From Gammaproteobacteria bacterium (GTDB taxonomy: Bacteria; Pseudomonadota; Gammaproteobacteria; Steroidobacterales; Rariloculaceae), in contig JAJEFE010000110.1 of NCBI GenBank assembly GCA_022820625.1, positions 30,878 through 94,877 on the forward strand: DNA of 64,000 nt, in the 5' to 3' direction. A model generated the notes under the pieces. That model was not told the origin of the DNA, searched no databases, and saw nothing but the letters and a program-made list of their open reading frames with translations. Position 1 is the stretch's first letter, and each line of letters opens with the position of its first letter. The position numbers were made by a program, and so were the translations under genes. Positions 34,447 through 41,784 of the stretch are shown one piece after another.

Positions 34447-36150
34447 ATGAATCGATGGTTGTTGGCGGGATGGTTACCGGTCATGGCGTCATGCGGTGGC
34501 GTCGGCGAGGAGGAGACGGGCGGCGCGGCCATGGGCGTCACGGACGAGACCGTGGAAACGGTGGAGATGGCGCCAGAGACCGCCACGGAGATCGCGGCAG
34601 GAATCAGCGCCGAGACGCTGCTTGCCGAAATCCGGGTACTGGCATCGGATGAATTCGAAGGCCGCGCGCCCGGGTCGGTGGGTGAGGAACTGACCGTGGA
34701 CTATCTCATCGAGCAGTTCGGTGCGGCGGGGGCGGCGCCCGGCAATCCGGACGGCACCTGGGTGCAGGATGTGCCGCTGGTGGGGATCACCCCGTTGCCG
34801 CCGCAGAATCTCGTGGTTTCCGGCGGCGCCGAGGCCCTCACCCTGGAGCCGGCCACGGACTACGTGGCTGCAACCAGGCACGTGGTCGATGCCGTAGCCG
34901 TCGACGGCGCCGAGTTCGTCTTTGTGGGCTACGGCGCTCGCGCCCCCGAATACGACTGGGACGATTTCGGCGATGCGGACCTCAGCGGCAAGATTCTCCT
35001 GTTCCTGGTCAACGATCCGCCCCTTGACGACATCTTCGGCGGGCCGGCCATGACCTACTACGGCCGCTGGTCGTACAAGCACGAGATCGCCGCGGAACTG
35101 GGCGCCGCCGGATCGTTGGTCATTCACGAAACCGGACCGGCCGGTTATCCGTGGGAGGTGATCGGCGCCACGCCCTTCGGCGAGTCATTCGATCTGGCTG
35201 CCCCGGACGACAACCTGGGTCGCGCCACCATGGAGGGATGGGTGCAGCGGGCCACGGCGGAGGCGATTTTCGAGATGGCCGGGCTCGATTTCGAGACCGC
35301 CAAGCAGCAGGCGGCGGTTCGGGGCTTCGAGCCGATCCCGCTGGGCCTGACGGGGTCGATCGATATCCGCAACGAGATTCGCCGTATCGACTCGCGCAAC
35401 ATCGTCGCCAAAGTTGAAGGCAGCGAGGCGCCGGACGAAGTCGTCATCCATGTTGCCCACTGGGACCATATCGGCCGCGACGAAAGCCTCGAGGGCGATC
35501 AGATCTTCAACGGTGCGGCCGACAACGCTACCGGAACCGCGGGACTCATCGAACTGGCGCGCGCCTACAGTATGGCTCCCCAGCCGCCGCGCCGATCGGT
35601 GCTGTTCCTCGCCGTTACGGCGGAAGAACAGGGTTTGCTGGGTTCGTTTCACTACGGCCGGAACCCGCTCTACCCGGCCGCCCAGACCGTTGCCGCGCTC
35701 AATATGGATGTGCTCAACCAGTGGGGCAGGACTCGCGACCTGACCATCGTGGGCCTCGGTCAATCGGAACTCGACGACGTCGCTGCGGACATAGCCGCAG
35801 AGCTTGGCCGCACCCTGGCGCCCGACCCGGAACCGGAGAAGGGGTTCTACTACCGTTCGGACCATTTCGCCTTCGCCAGGGCCGGCATTCCGGCGTTCTA
35901 CGGGGACCCGGGCGTGGAGTACATCGACAAGCCGGAGGGATACGGACTTCAGAAGCGCGACGAGTACACCACCAACGACTACCACAAGGTCAGCGACGAG
36001 GTGAAGCCGGACTGGGATATGGCGGGCGCGGTGGAGGACCTGGCGTTTTTCTACCGGATGGGCAGGAGGCTGGCCGACGGTGAGGAATGGCCGGCCTGGA
36101 GCGAAACCAGCGAATTTCGGGCATTGCGTGAGACGCAGCGTCCGCAATAG
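34447..36150 (+). CDS. M28-family aminopeptidase, exported (likely lipoprotein)
   Basis: The 567-residue protein begins with a short signal ending MASC, a plausible lipobox, and an acidic Thr/Glu-rich linker. A PA-like insert occupies about 120-300, and the M28 zinc domain follows. Expected residues are visible: H in VAHWDHIG, bridging D in GAADNATGTAG, catalytic EE in TAEEQGLLG, D in LNMDVL and final H in NDYHKVSDE. The start at 34447 has AAGAGG upstream. Predicted role: removal of N-terminal amino acids from peptides in the periplasm. Its last 100 bases overlap the end of the convergent yqgE gene. Confidence 0.9.
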   Translation: MNRWLLAGWLPVMASCGGVGEEETGGAAMGVTDETVETVEMAPETATEIAAGISAETLLAEIRVLASDEFEGRAPGSVGEELTVDYLIEQFGAAGAAPGNPDGTWVQDVPLVGITPLPPQNLVVSGGAEALTLEPATDYVAATRHVVDAVAVDGAEFVFVGYGARAPEYDWDDFGDADLSGKILLFLVNDPPLDDIFGGPAMTYYGRWSYKHEIAAELGAAGSLVIHETGPAGYPWEVIGATPFGESFDLAAPDDNLGRATMEGWVQRATAEAIFEMAGLDFETAKQQAAVRGFEPIPLGLTGSIDIRNEIRRIDSRNIVAKVEGSEAPDEVVIHVAHWDHIGRDESLEGDQIFNGAADNATGTAGLIELARAYSMAPQPPRRSVLFLAVTAEEQGLLGSFHYGRNPLYPAAQTVAALNMDVLNQWGRTRDLTIVGLGQSELDDVAADIAAELGRTLAPDPEPEKGFYYRSDHFAFARAGIPAFYGDPGVEYIDKPEGYGLQKRDEYTTNDYHKVSDEVKPDWDMAGAVEDLAFFYRMGRRLADGEEWPAWSETSEFRALRETQRPQ

Positions 36151-36770
36151 CGGAAGTGGGCGACAAAGGGCTCCTGCCACGGGTTGCCCGGCAATCCGAC
36201 GATGCCCATGTCCGGCGCGACCCGGTGGACCTCGCGCCACAGACTCATCGGTTCCGGGGTGAAGATCAGATCGCCGCTGGCCGGGGTCACCTGCCAGTCG
36301 CCGGCGGAAATTTCGCTGTCCAGTTGCCCCGGTCCCCAGCCCGCGTAGCCGGCGTACACGCGCAAGATGCGTTCGTCCGTCCGGAAGGGCAGGTTTTCGC
36401 GTACCTCGTTGATGTCGGCCGTGATATGGATGTCGTCAACGATCGGCTCGCCCTCCACAACGTCTCCGTCCCTCACCAGGAACAGCGCGCTGGTGCGGGC
36501 CACGGGACCGCCGAACCAGACCACGCCCCGGTAGCGGCGGAAGAAGTCCACATCCGGGAACAGCGCCTCGGGCTCCACCCAGGTGGGCCGATTGACGACT
36601 ACACCGATGGCGCCTTCGCGGCCGTGATTCAGGACCAGCACCACCGTTTCGGCGAACCGCGGGTCGCGCAACTGCGGAGTGGCCACGAGAAACATCCCGC
36701 CGGCGGGCGTCTGCGCCAGGGCGCTGGCGGCGGCAAGGGACGCCAGGATCGATAGTGCAAGCCGTCTCAT
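36051..36770 (-). CDS. yqgE: YqgE/AlgH (UPF0301) family protein with signal peptide
   Basis: The 239-residue protein has the UPF0301 core from GGMFLVATPQLRDPRFAETVVL through GAIGVVVNRP, VWFGGPV and YAGYAGWGPGQLDSEI. Unlike the usual ~185-residue cytosolic members, it starts with what looks like a Sec signal (residues 1-19, ASALA-Q). Its C-terminus is also extended: after the normal end it runs through YCGRCVSRNARNSLV into the convergent M28 gene, a 100-base overlap. The tail may be a read-through of a lost stop. Function is unknown even in model species. Confidence 0.85.
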   Translation of the reverse strand: MRRLALSILASLAAASALAQTPAGGMFLVATPQLRDPRFAETVVLVLNHGREGAIGVVVNRPTWVEPEALFPDVDFFRRYRGVVWFGGPVARTSALFLVRDGDVVEGEPIVDDIHITADINEVRENLPFRTDERILRVYAGYAGWGPGQLDSEISAGDWQVTPASGDLIFTPEPMSLWREVHRVAPDMGIVGLPGNPWQEPFVAHFRYCGRCVSRNARNSLVSLQAGHSSPSASLLPIR

Positions 36771-36956
36771 GGGCCAATGATAACCGGTCGGCCCCTGACT
36801 TCAGTAGCTGGCCGGGAGCCGCGGGATTTTGGATGCCGCCACATCGGCATCGGCCTCGGCGCAGTACATTGCTGACTGAGCAGGTCCCGGCATTGCGTTA
36901 CACTGCCGCCACGGGCGCCTGAGCGGCGGCGGCCGCGGCGACCGGCGAGCAGATTC

Positions 36957-37928
36957 ATGGGCGCGATCAGCGAATTCATCCGTCATCACTACCGGCATTT
37001 CAACAGCGCAACCCTGGTGGACGCGGCCGATGCCTATGCCGGGCTCTTGGACGAGGGCGGTGCGATGCTGGTCACGCTGGCCGGCGCCATGAGCACGGCC
37101 GAGCTCGGGCTCTCGCTCGCGGAGATGATCCGCCGCGACAAGGTCCACGCCATTTGCTGCACCGGCGCGAACATGGAGGAGGATCTCTTCAACCTGGTCG
37201 CCCACGATCACTATCTGCGCATTCCCGGCTACCGGGACCTGACTGCGGCACAGGAAGAATCCCTGGCTGCGCGGGGCCTCAATCGCGTGACCGACACCTG
37301 CATTCCCGAGGAGGAGGCGATGCGCCGCGTGGCGGGGGTTGTGTTGCGGGAATGGCGGGAGGCCGACCGGGCGGGCCGGCGGCAGCTTCCCCACGAATTC
37401 CTTTATCGGGCGTTGCGCTCCGGGGCATTCACGGCCGACTACCAGATCGATCCTTCGGAGAGCTGGCTGGTCGCCGCCTGCGAGGCGGACCTGCCGCTGT
37501 TCGTACCCGGCTGGGAAGACTCCACCCTGGGCAACATGTACGCGGCGCACTGCATTGACGGAACGGTCGAGCACACTGGAACGGTGCGCTCGGGTATCGA
37601 GTACATGATCGATTTCGTGAAGTGGTACGAAGCAGTCAGCCGGAACGCGCCGGTGGGTTTCTTCCAGATCGGCGGCGGCATCGCCGGTGACTTCCCCATC
37701 TGTGCGGTACCGCTGCTGGAGCAGGACCTGGGCCGCCGGGACGTACGCAAGTGGGGTTATTTCTGCCAGATCAGCGATTCAACCACGAGCTACGGGTCCT
37801 ATTCCGGCGCGGTACCCAACGAAAAGATCACCTGGGGAAAGCTCTCGGCGGACACACCCCGGTTTGTCATCGAATCCGATGCGACGATCGTGGCGCCGTT
37901 GATATTCGCTCGTGTCCTGGACTGGTGA
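36957..37928 (+). CDS. speY: Deoxyhypusine synthase-like protein, probable homospermidine synthase (SpeY type)
   Basis: The 323-residue protein matches the deoxyhypusine synthase fold: an NAD-binding segment (AICCTGANMEEDLFNL), LFVPGWEDSTLGNM, FFQIGGGIAGDFPI and the catalytic-lysine block EKITWGKLS (K295). Bacteria lack eIF5A, and bacterial homologues of this type have been linked to homospermidine formation from putrescine. The next two genes encode SpeA and AguB, a putrescine-forming route, which supports a polyamine substrate. The stop is followed after one base by the chosen speA start. Confidence 0.85.
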   Translation: MGAISEFIRHHYRHFNSATLVDAADAYAGLLDEGGAMLVTLAGAMSTAELGLSLAEMIRRDKVHAICCTGANMEEDLFNLVAHDHYLRIPGYRDLTAAQEESLAARGLNRVTDTCIPEEEAMRRVAGVVLREWREADRAGRRQLPHEFLYRALRSGAFTADYQIDPSESWLVAACEADLPLFVPGWEDSTLGNMYAAHCIDGTVEHTGTVRSGIEYMIDFVKWYEAVSRNAPVGFFQIGGGIAGDFPICAVPLLEQDLGRRDVRKWGYFCQISDSTTSYGSYSGAVPNEKITWGKLSADTPRFVIESDATIVAPLIFARVLDW

Positions 37929-37929
37929 C

Positions 37930-39918
37930 GTGTCCCACGCGCTGACGGCCGAAGCGGTCCGGACCGGCACCCCGACGGTACCGGATTCGACATGGTCGGC
38001 CGAAGACTCGGGCGAACTGTATCGGATCGCCCGCTGGGGGCCGCCGTATTTCGCTGTCGACGCCGCCGGGCGCGTCGCAGTCCGCACCGCGCCCGGCGCT
38101 TCCGGTTCCATCGACCTGCCCGCGATCGTCAGGGAAGCCCGCTGTCGGGGGGTTGAACCTCCGCTGATGATCCGGTTCCCCGAAATTCTCCGCTCGCAGG
38201 TGGAGCGGCTGCATGGCGCTTTTGCAGATGCGATAACCAGGACCGGATACGGCAATCGCCATCTGGGGCTTTATCCGATCAAGGTCAATCCGCTGCGCCA
38301 CGTCGTTGCGGAAATACAGGATGCGGGCCGGGCGTACGGCATGGGCCTGGAATGCGGGTCCAGGGCCGAGTTGGCAGCCGCCTTGCCCCATCTGCGGGAT
38401 GACCGGCACCTGCTGGTGTGCAACGGCGTCAAGGACGAGTCGATGCTTGCGTTGGCGCTGGATGCCCAGCACCTCGGCAGGCAGGTCATTCCGGTGGTAC
38501 AGAGTCCGGAGGAGTTTGCGGCGCTTCGCGCCATCGCTGCCAGGGGCGGGGATGAACCCACGCTGGGCGTGCGCATCAGGCTCTCGAACGGGACACCGGA
38601 TCGTTGGGATCGGTATGCCTTGCCCGACGCCAGGTTCGGTCTCTCTCCGGCCGATCTTCTGGAGTTGCTGGAGCGGTATCCGGACGCGTTGTCGCGGTTA
38701 GGCCTATTGCATTTTCACGTCGGAAGCCAGGTAACCGACCTGGCCCGGCTGCAGCGCGCGGCAGCAGAGGCCGCGCAGGTCTATGCGTCGCTGATCCAAC
38801 GTGGGGCGGGGCTGAAGTACCTGGACGTGGGCGGCGGTCTCGGCGTCGAGTACGGCGATGCCGTGGGGTCCCCCGCGGAGCTGGGCTACTCCCTGGCCGA
38901 CTATGCACATGCGATCGTCGCCGCTGTGAACGAGGTGTGCCGCAGCCGTACCGTGCCCCATCCCGTGCTGGTATGCGAGAGCGGCCGGGCGATCACTGCC
39001 CACCACTCGGTCCTGATCGTTCCTGTGCTGTCCGTTCGTGAACGCCGCGGTTTGTCGGGCGACACGGAGATTCCGCGCCAGTCCGGCGATGCCACGGCCT
39101 GGCTGGTCCGATGTGCCCTGCACGACCAGGCGCCGGGGGACGCCCGTGAGGTCTCCGCCCTGCTCTCACGAGCCCACAATGCGTACGGTGAGGTCGGTGC
39201 ATCGTTTGCCGAAGGGCGAGTGGCGATGGAGGATTTCGCCGTGGCCGAACGCGCCTTCGTGACCGTCGCCCGGCGCAGCGTCGGGTTCCTGGTGCGGGCC
39301 GGTTTACCGCTGCCGGTGCAGATCAGGCCGCTGGTGCGCTCGTTGGCCGATCGGGTTCTCTGCGACTTCTCCGTTTTCCAGTCGCTGCCCGACCATTGGG
39401 GGTCGGGGCAGTCTTTCCCCGTCATGCCCATCGATCGGCTGAATGAGCGACCTGGCCTCCGCGGGATCCTGGTGGATCTGACATGCGACGCCGACGGACG
39501 GATCGACCGGTACATATCGTCCGATCCCGACGCCTCGGTCCTGCCGATACACGCGCCGCGACCCGGCGTGCAGACCGAACTGGGGTTTTTCCTCATGGGC
39601 GCCTACGAGGATGTACTGGGCGCCCCGCACAATCTCCTGGGCCGGGTCCCTGAAGTCCACGTCCGCACCGACGAGTGTGCGGCGCAGGGCTTCCGCATCG
39701 ACAACATCGTCCCGGCGACCACGGTGGCCGACCTGCTGACGCAAATGGGCTACCGGGAAGAGGAATTGCGTGGGGCCATGGGGGATCTCGTCGAGTCAAA
39801 GACGGCGACGGACGAGCTGTCCACCGAAGCCGGTTGCGGGTTGATCGATCGCTACGGCAGATGCCTGGAGCAGGGTACCTACTACGAATCCGGCGACGTA
39901 GCGGGTCCGAAATCGTGA
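37930..39918 (+). CDS. speA: Biosynthetic arginine decarboxylase
   Basis: The ~662-residue protein has the group IV PLP decarboxylase layout of SpeA. The PLP lysine is in LYPIKVNPLRHV, followed by GLECGSRAEL, LLHFHVGSQV, YLDVGGGLGV and the Cys-type LVCESGRAI active-site region. The length agrees with the E. coli enzyme (658 residues). It converts arginine to agmatine and CO2. GTG 37930, one base after the speY stop, is preferred; an in-frame GTG at 37912 overlaps speY. Its own TGA overlaps the aguB start (GTGA). Confidence 0.93.
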   Translation: MSHALTAEAVRTGTPTVPDSTWSAEDSGELYRIARWGPPYFAVDAAGRVAVRTAPGASGSIDLPAIVREARCRGVEPPLMIRFPEILRSQVERLHGAFADAITRTGYGNRHLGLYPIKVNPLRHVVAEIQDAGRAYGMGLECGSRAELAAALPHLRDDRHLLVCNGVKDESMLALALDAQHLGRQVIPVVQSPEEFAALRAIAARGGDEPTLGVRIRLSNGTPDRWDRYALPDARFGLSPADLLELLERYPDALSRLGLLHFHVGSQVTDLARLQRAAAEAAQVYASLIQRGAGLKYLDVGGGLGVEYGDAVGSPAELGYSLADYAHAIVAAVNEVCRSRTVPHPVLVCESGRAITAHHSVLIVPVLSVRERRGLSGDTEIPRQSGDATAWLVRCALHDQAPGDAREVSALLSRAHNAYGEVGASFAEGRVAMEDFAVAERAFVTVARRSVGFLVRAGLPLPVQIRPLVRSLADRVLCDFSVFQSLPDHWGSGQSFPVMPIDRLNERPGLRGILVDLTCDADGRIDRYISSDPDASVLPIHAPRPGVQTELGFFLMGAYEDVLGAPHNLLGRVPEVHVRTDECAAQGFRIDNIVPATTVADLLTQMGYREEELRGAMGDLVESKTATDELSTEAGCGLIDRYGRCLEQGTYYESGDVAGPKS

Positions 39919-40910
39919 GCCGGTCCGGGGACCCGGTGGCCGCCGACCGCCTGGTGGTCGGCCTGGTGCAGATGAGCATGCGGACGGACCCGGGCGAGAA
40001 CCTGAGCCGGGCGCTGGATCTCATCGCCGAGGCCGGGGCCGCCGGTGCCGGAATGGTCTGCCTCCCGGAACTGTTTTCCTGGAGGTACTTCTGCCAGAGC
40101 GAGGACGCGGCCAATTTCGAGTTGGCCGAGCCGGTTCCCGGTCCGACCACGCGGGCGCTGGAGGCATTGGCTGCGGATCTGGACCTGGTCGTGATCGGCG
40201 GCATATTCGAACGCTGCGCACCCGGCATCCATCACAATACGGCCGTGTTCATAGACGGACGGCGCGGGTACCAGGGCAAGTACCGCAAGATGCACATACC
40301 CGACGACCCCGTTTACGGCTACCGGGAGAAATACTATTTCACCCCCGGAGACCTCGGCTTCAGGCCGTTCCGCACCCGCTGGGGCGAGTGCGGCGTGATG
40401 CTGTGCTGGGATCAGTGGTACCCGGAGGCGGCGCGCCTGGCGGTCCTTGAGGGTGCGCGAATCCTGATCTATCCCACCGCCATCGGTTGGCATCCCGATG
40501 ACAGCCCGGACGAGCGCAGCCGTCAATCCGAGGCCTGGGAGCTGATGCAAAGGAGCCACGGCATCGCCAACGGCTGTTTCGTGATCGCCGTCAACCGCGT
40601 CGGGTTCGAGCCGGCTACGGGACGGTCCGCGGCCGCCCTGGACGGTCCGGCGGGGATCGGGTTCTGGGGGCAGAGCTTCGTCTCCGGGCCCGACGGGCGC
40701 GTGCTCGCGCGGGCCTCCGCCGACACGGAACAAGTGCTCGTCACCGAACTCGACCTCGGCGCCGTGAACCGCTGGCGCGTCGAGTGGCCGTTTCTCCGGG
40801 ACCGGCGAATCGACGCCTATGCCGGACTGACGGCCCGATTCCTCGACAGCTCGAACGCCACGGAATTTGCCACGGAAGAAGACGAACCGTCGCGCCGGGA
40901 AACGAGATAA
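39915..40910 (+). CDS. aguB: N-carbamoylputrescine amidase
   Basis: The 331-residue nitrilase-superfamily enzyme has the catalytic triad Glu (CLPELF), Lys (GKYRKMHIPDDP) and Cys (MLCWDQWYPE). YREKYYFTPGD and the conserved AIGWHPDD are features of AguB. It hydrolyses N-carbamoylputrescine to putrescine, CO2 and ammonia. The agmatine deiminase (AguA) that makes its substrate from agmatine is not in the window. The start is GTG overlapping the speA stop. It ends the polyamine operon; a palindrome lies 20 bases downstream. Confidence 0.93.
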   Translation: MSRSGDPVAADRLVVGLVQMSMRTDPGENLSRALDLIAEAGAAGAGMVCLPELFSWRYFCQSEDAANFELAEPVPGPTTRALEALAADLDLVVIGGIFERCAPGIHHNTAVFIDGRRGYQGKYRKMHIPDDPVYGYREKYYFTPGDLGFRPFRTRWGECGVMLCWDQWYPEAARLAVLEGARILIYPTAIGWHPDDSPDERSRQSEAWELMQRSHGIANGCFVIAVNRVGFEPATGRSAAALDGPAGIGFWGQSFVSGPDGRVLARASADTEQVLVTELDLGAVNRWRVEWPFLRDRRIDAYAGLTARFLDSSNATEFATEEDEPSRRETR

Positions 40911-40929
40911 GCTGGACATGGATAAAAAA

Positions 40930-40948
40930 CGCTACCCAGCGGGTAGCG
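40930..40948. promoter_or_regulatory. Perfect 8-bp hairpin between aguB and the toxin-antitoxin genes
   Basis: CGCTACCC-AGC-GGGTAGCG is preceded on the plus strand by an A-run. Read on the minus strand it is a textbook terminator followed by TTTTTT, but no minus-strand gene runs into it. It may shield the polyamine operon from antisense transcription or serve as an operator. Confidence 0.5.
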
Positions 40949-40959
40949 ATTGGCCCGCT

Positions 40960-40977
40960 GCTATACAAACGCTATAC
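40960..40977 (+). repeat. Two GCTATAC direct repeats one helical turn apart
   Basis: GCTATAC occurs at 40960-40966 and 40971-40977, eleven bases apart, 51 bases before the antitoxin ATG. The second contains TATACT, a possible -10. Ribbon-helix-helix antitoxins often bind such same-face repeats, so this is a candidate autoregulatory operator. Confidence 0.5.
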
Positions 40978-41027
40978 TTCCACAAGCCTAGATAAGGTCC
41001 CGAAGGCTCGGGGCGAAGGAAGCCGAA

Positions 41028-41285
41028 ATGCCTCAGGTGAACATACGCACATCCAGCCGACGCTTGGCCGTCATCGACCGTGCTGCAGCGATCCGGGGTG
41101 TGTCCCGTACCGAGTTTGTGCTCCGCTCAAGCGAAGCGGCGGCGATCGATATCCTGTCCGAGCGCCCGGTCATCGCTCTCGGCGACGAGGCCTGGGACGA
41201 CTTCCTCGCTGCGCTCGATGCTCCAGTGGAGCTGGACCCCGCCGTGAAGGCGCGTTACGCACGCCCGCCGCAGTGGAAGCGCTAG
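41028..41285 (+). CDS. tacA: DUF1778/TacA-type ribbon-helix-helix antitoxin
   Basis: The 85-residue protein has the DUF1778 layout: a basic N-terminal strand (VNIRTSSRRLAVIDRAAAIRGVSRTEFVLRSS is the RHH region in pieces), then a C-terminal toxin-wrapping tail with ALGDEAWDDFLAALD. A GAAGCCGAA stretch precedes the ATG. It overlaps the acetyltransferase toxin gene by 13 bases. It presumably blocks the toxin and represses the shared promoter through the repeats at 40960-40977. Confidence 0.88.
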   Translation: MPQVNIRTSSRRLAVIDRAAAIRGVSRTEFVLRSSEAAAIDILSERPVIALGDEAWDDFLAALDAPVELDPAVKARYARPPQWKR

Positions 41286-41776
41286 GACCGCCCGAACCGC
41301 TCGCGTCCCGCCACGATGTCTCGCAGTTTTCCTCGGGCATCCCCACTCTCGACGCCTGGCTCCGGGGCAAAGCGCGGCTTAACGAAGCCAAGGGCGGAGC
41401 CCGCACCTATGTCGCCTGCGAAGGAAACCGGGTGGCCGGGTTCTACAGCCTCGCCGCCAGCTCGGTAGAGAGACGCCGGGTGTCGTCCAGGGTCGGCCGC
41501 AGCATGCCGGACCCGGTCCCGGTCATTCTGCTCGGGCAGCTCGCCGTCGACGAACTCTACCGTGGCCGGCGCCTCGGTTCCGACCTGCTTATCGACGCGG
41601 CGAGGCGCTGTCTCGCCGCCGCCGGGCTGGTCGGAGCCCGCGCCATCGTCGTGCAGGCGATCGACGAACGGGCCGCGGCGTTTTACGCGAAGTTCGGCTT
41701 CCGCCCGTTCTCGGACCGCGAGCCGCTCATGCTCATCCTGCGGATGTCCGAGATCGAAGGGCTGTTGCGGGCGTAA
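41273..41776 (+). CDS. tacT: GNAT-family toxin (TacT type)
   Basis: The 167-residue acetyltransferase has the acetyl-CoA loop YRGRRLGSDLL (R/Q-x-x-G-x-G/S) and the general-acid Tyr in AAAFYAKFGFRPF. LDAWLRGKARLNEA and TYVACEGNRVAGFYSL near the N-terminus are typical of TacT/AtaT toxins. Such toxins acetylate the amino group of charged tRNAs and stop translation. GTG 41273 is chosen because it lies in the antitoxin gene end and gives the normal family length. The gene is followed by uvrA after eight bases. Confidence 0.88.
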   Translation: MEALGPPEPLASRHDVSQFSSGIPTLDAWLRGKARLNEAKGGARTYVACEGNRVAGFYSLAASSVERRRVSSRVGRSMPDPVPVILLGQLAVDELYRGRRLGSDLLIDAARRCLAAAGLVGARAIVVQAIDERAAAFYAKFGFRPFSDREPLMLILRMSEIEGLLRA

Positions 41777-41784
41777 GCTGCAGT

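Noticed and set aside
40930..40948. Intrinsic terminator for aguB
   Set aside because: On the plus strand the hairpin is followed by ATTGGCC, not a T-run. Only the minus-strand reading has TTTTTT, and no minus-strand gene leads into it.
40918..40995. 25-codon ORF (MDKKRYPAGSDWPAAIQ...) before the TacA antitoxin gene
   Set aside because: It recalls the start of some HNH-type proteins, but it is very short, has a weak ribosome site and runs through the hairpin and repeats. Chance or a remnant cannot be separated.
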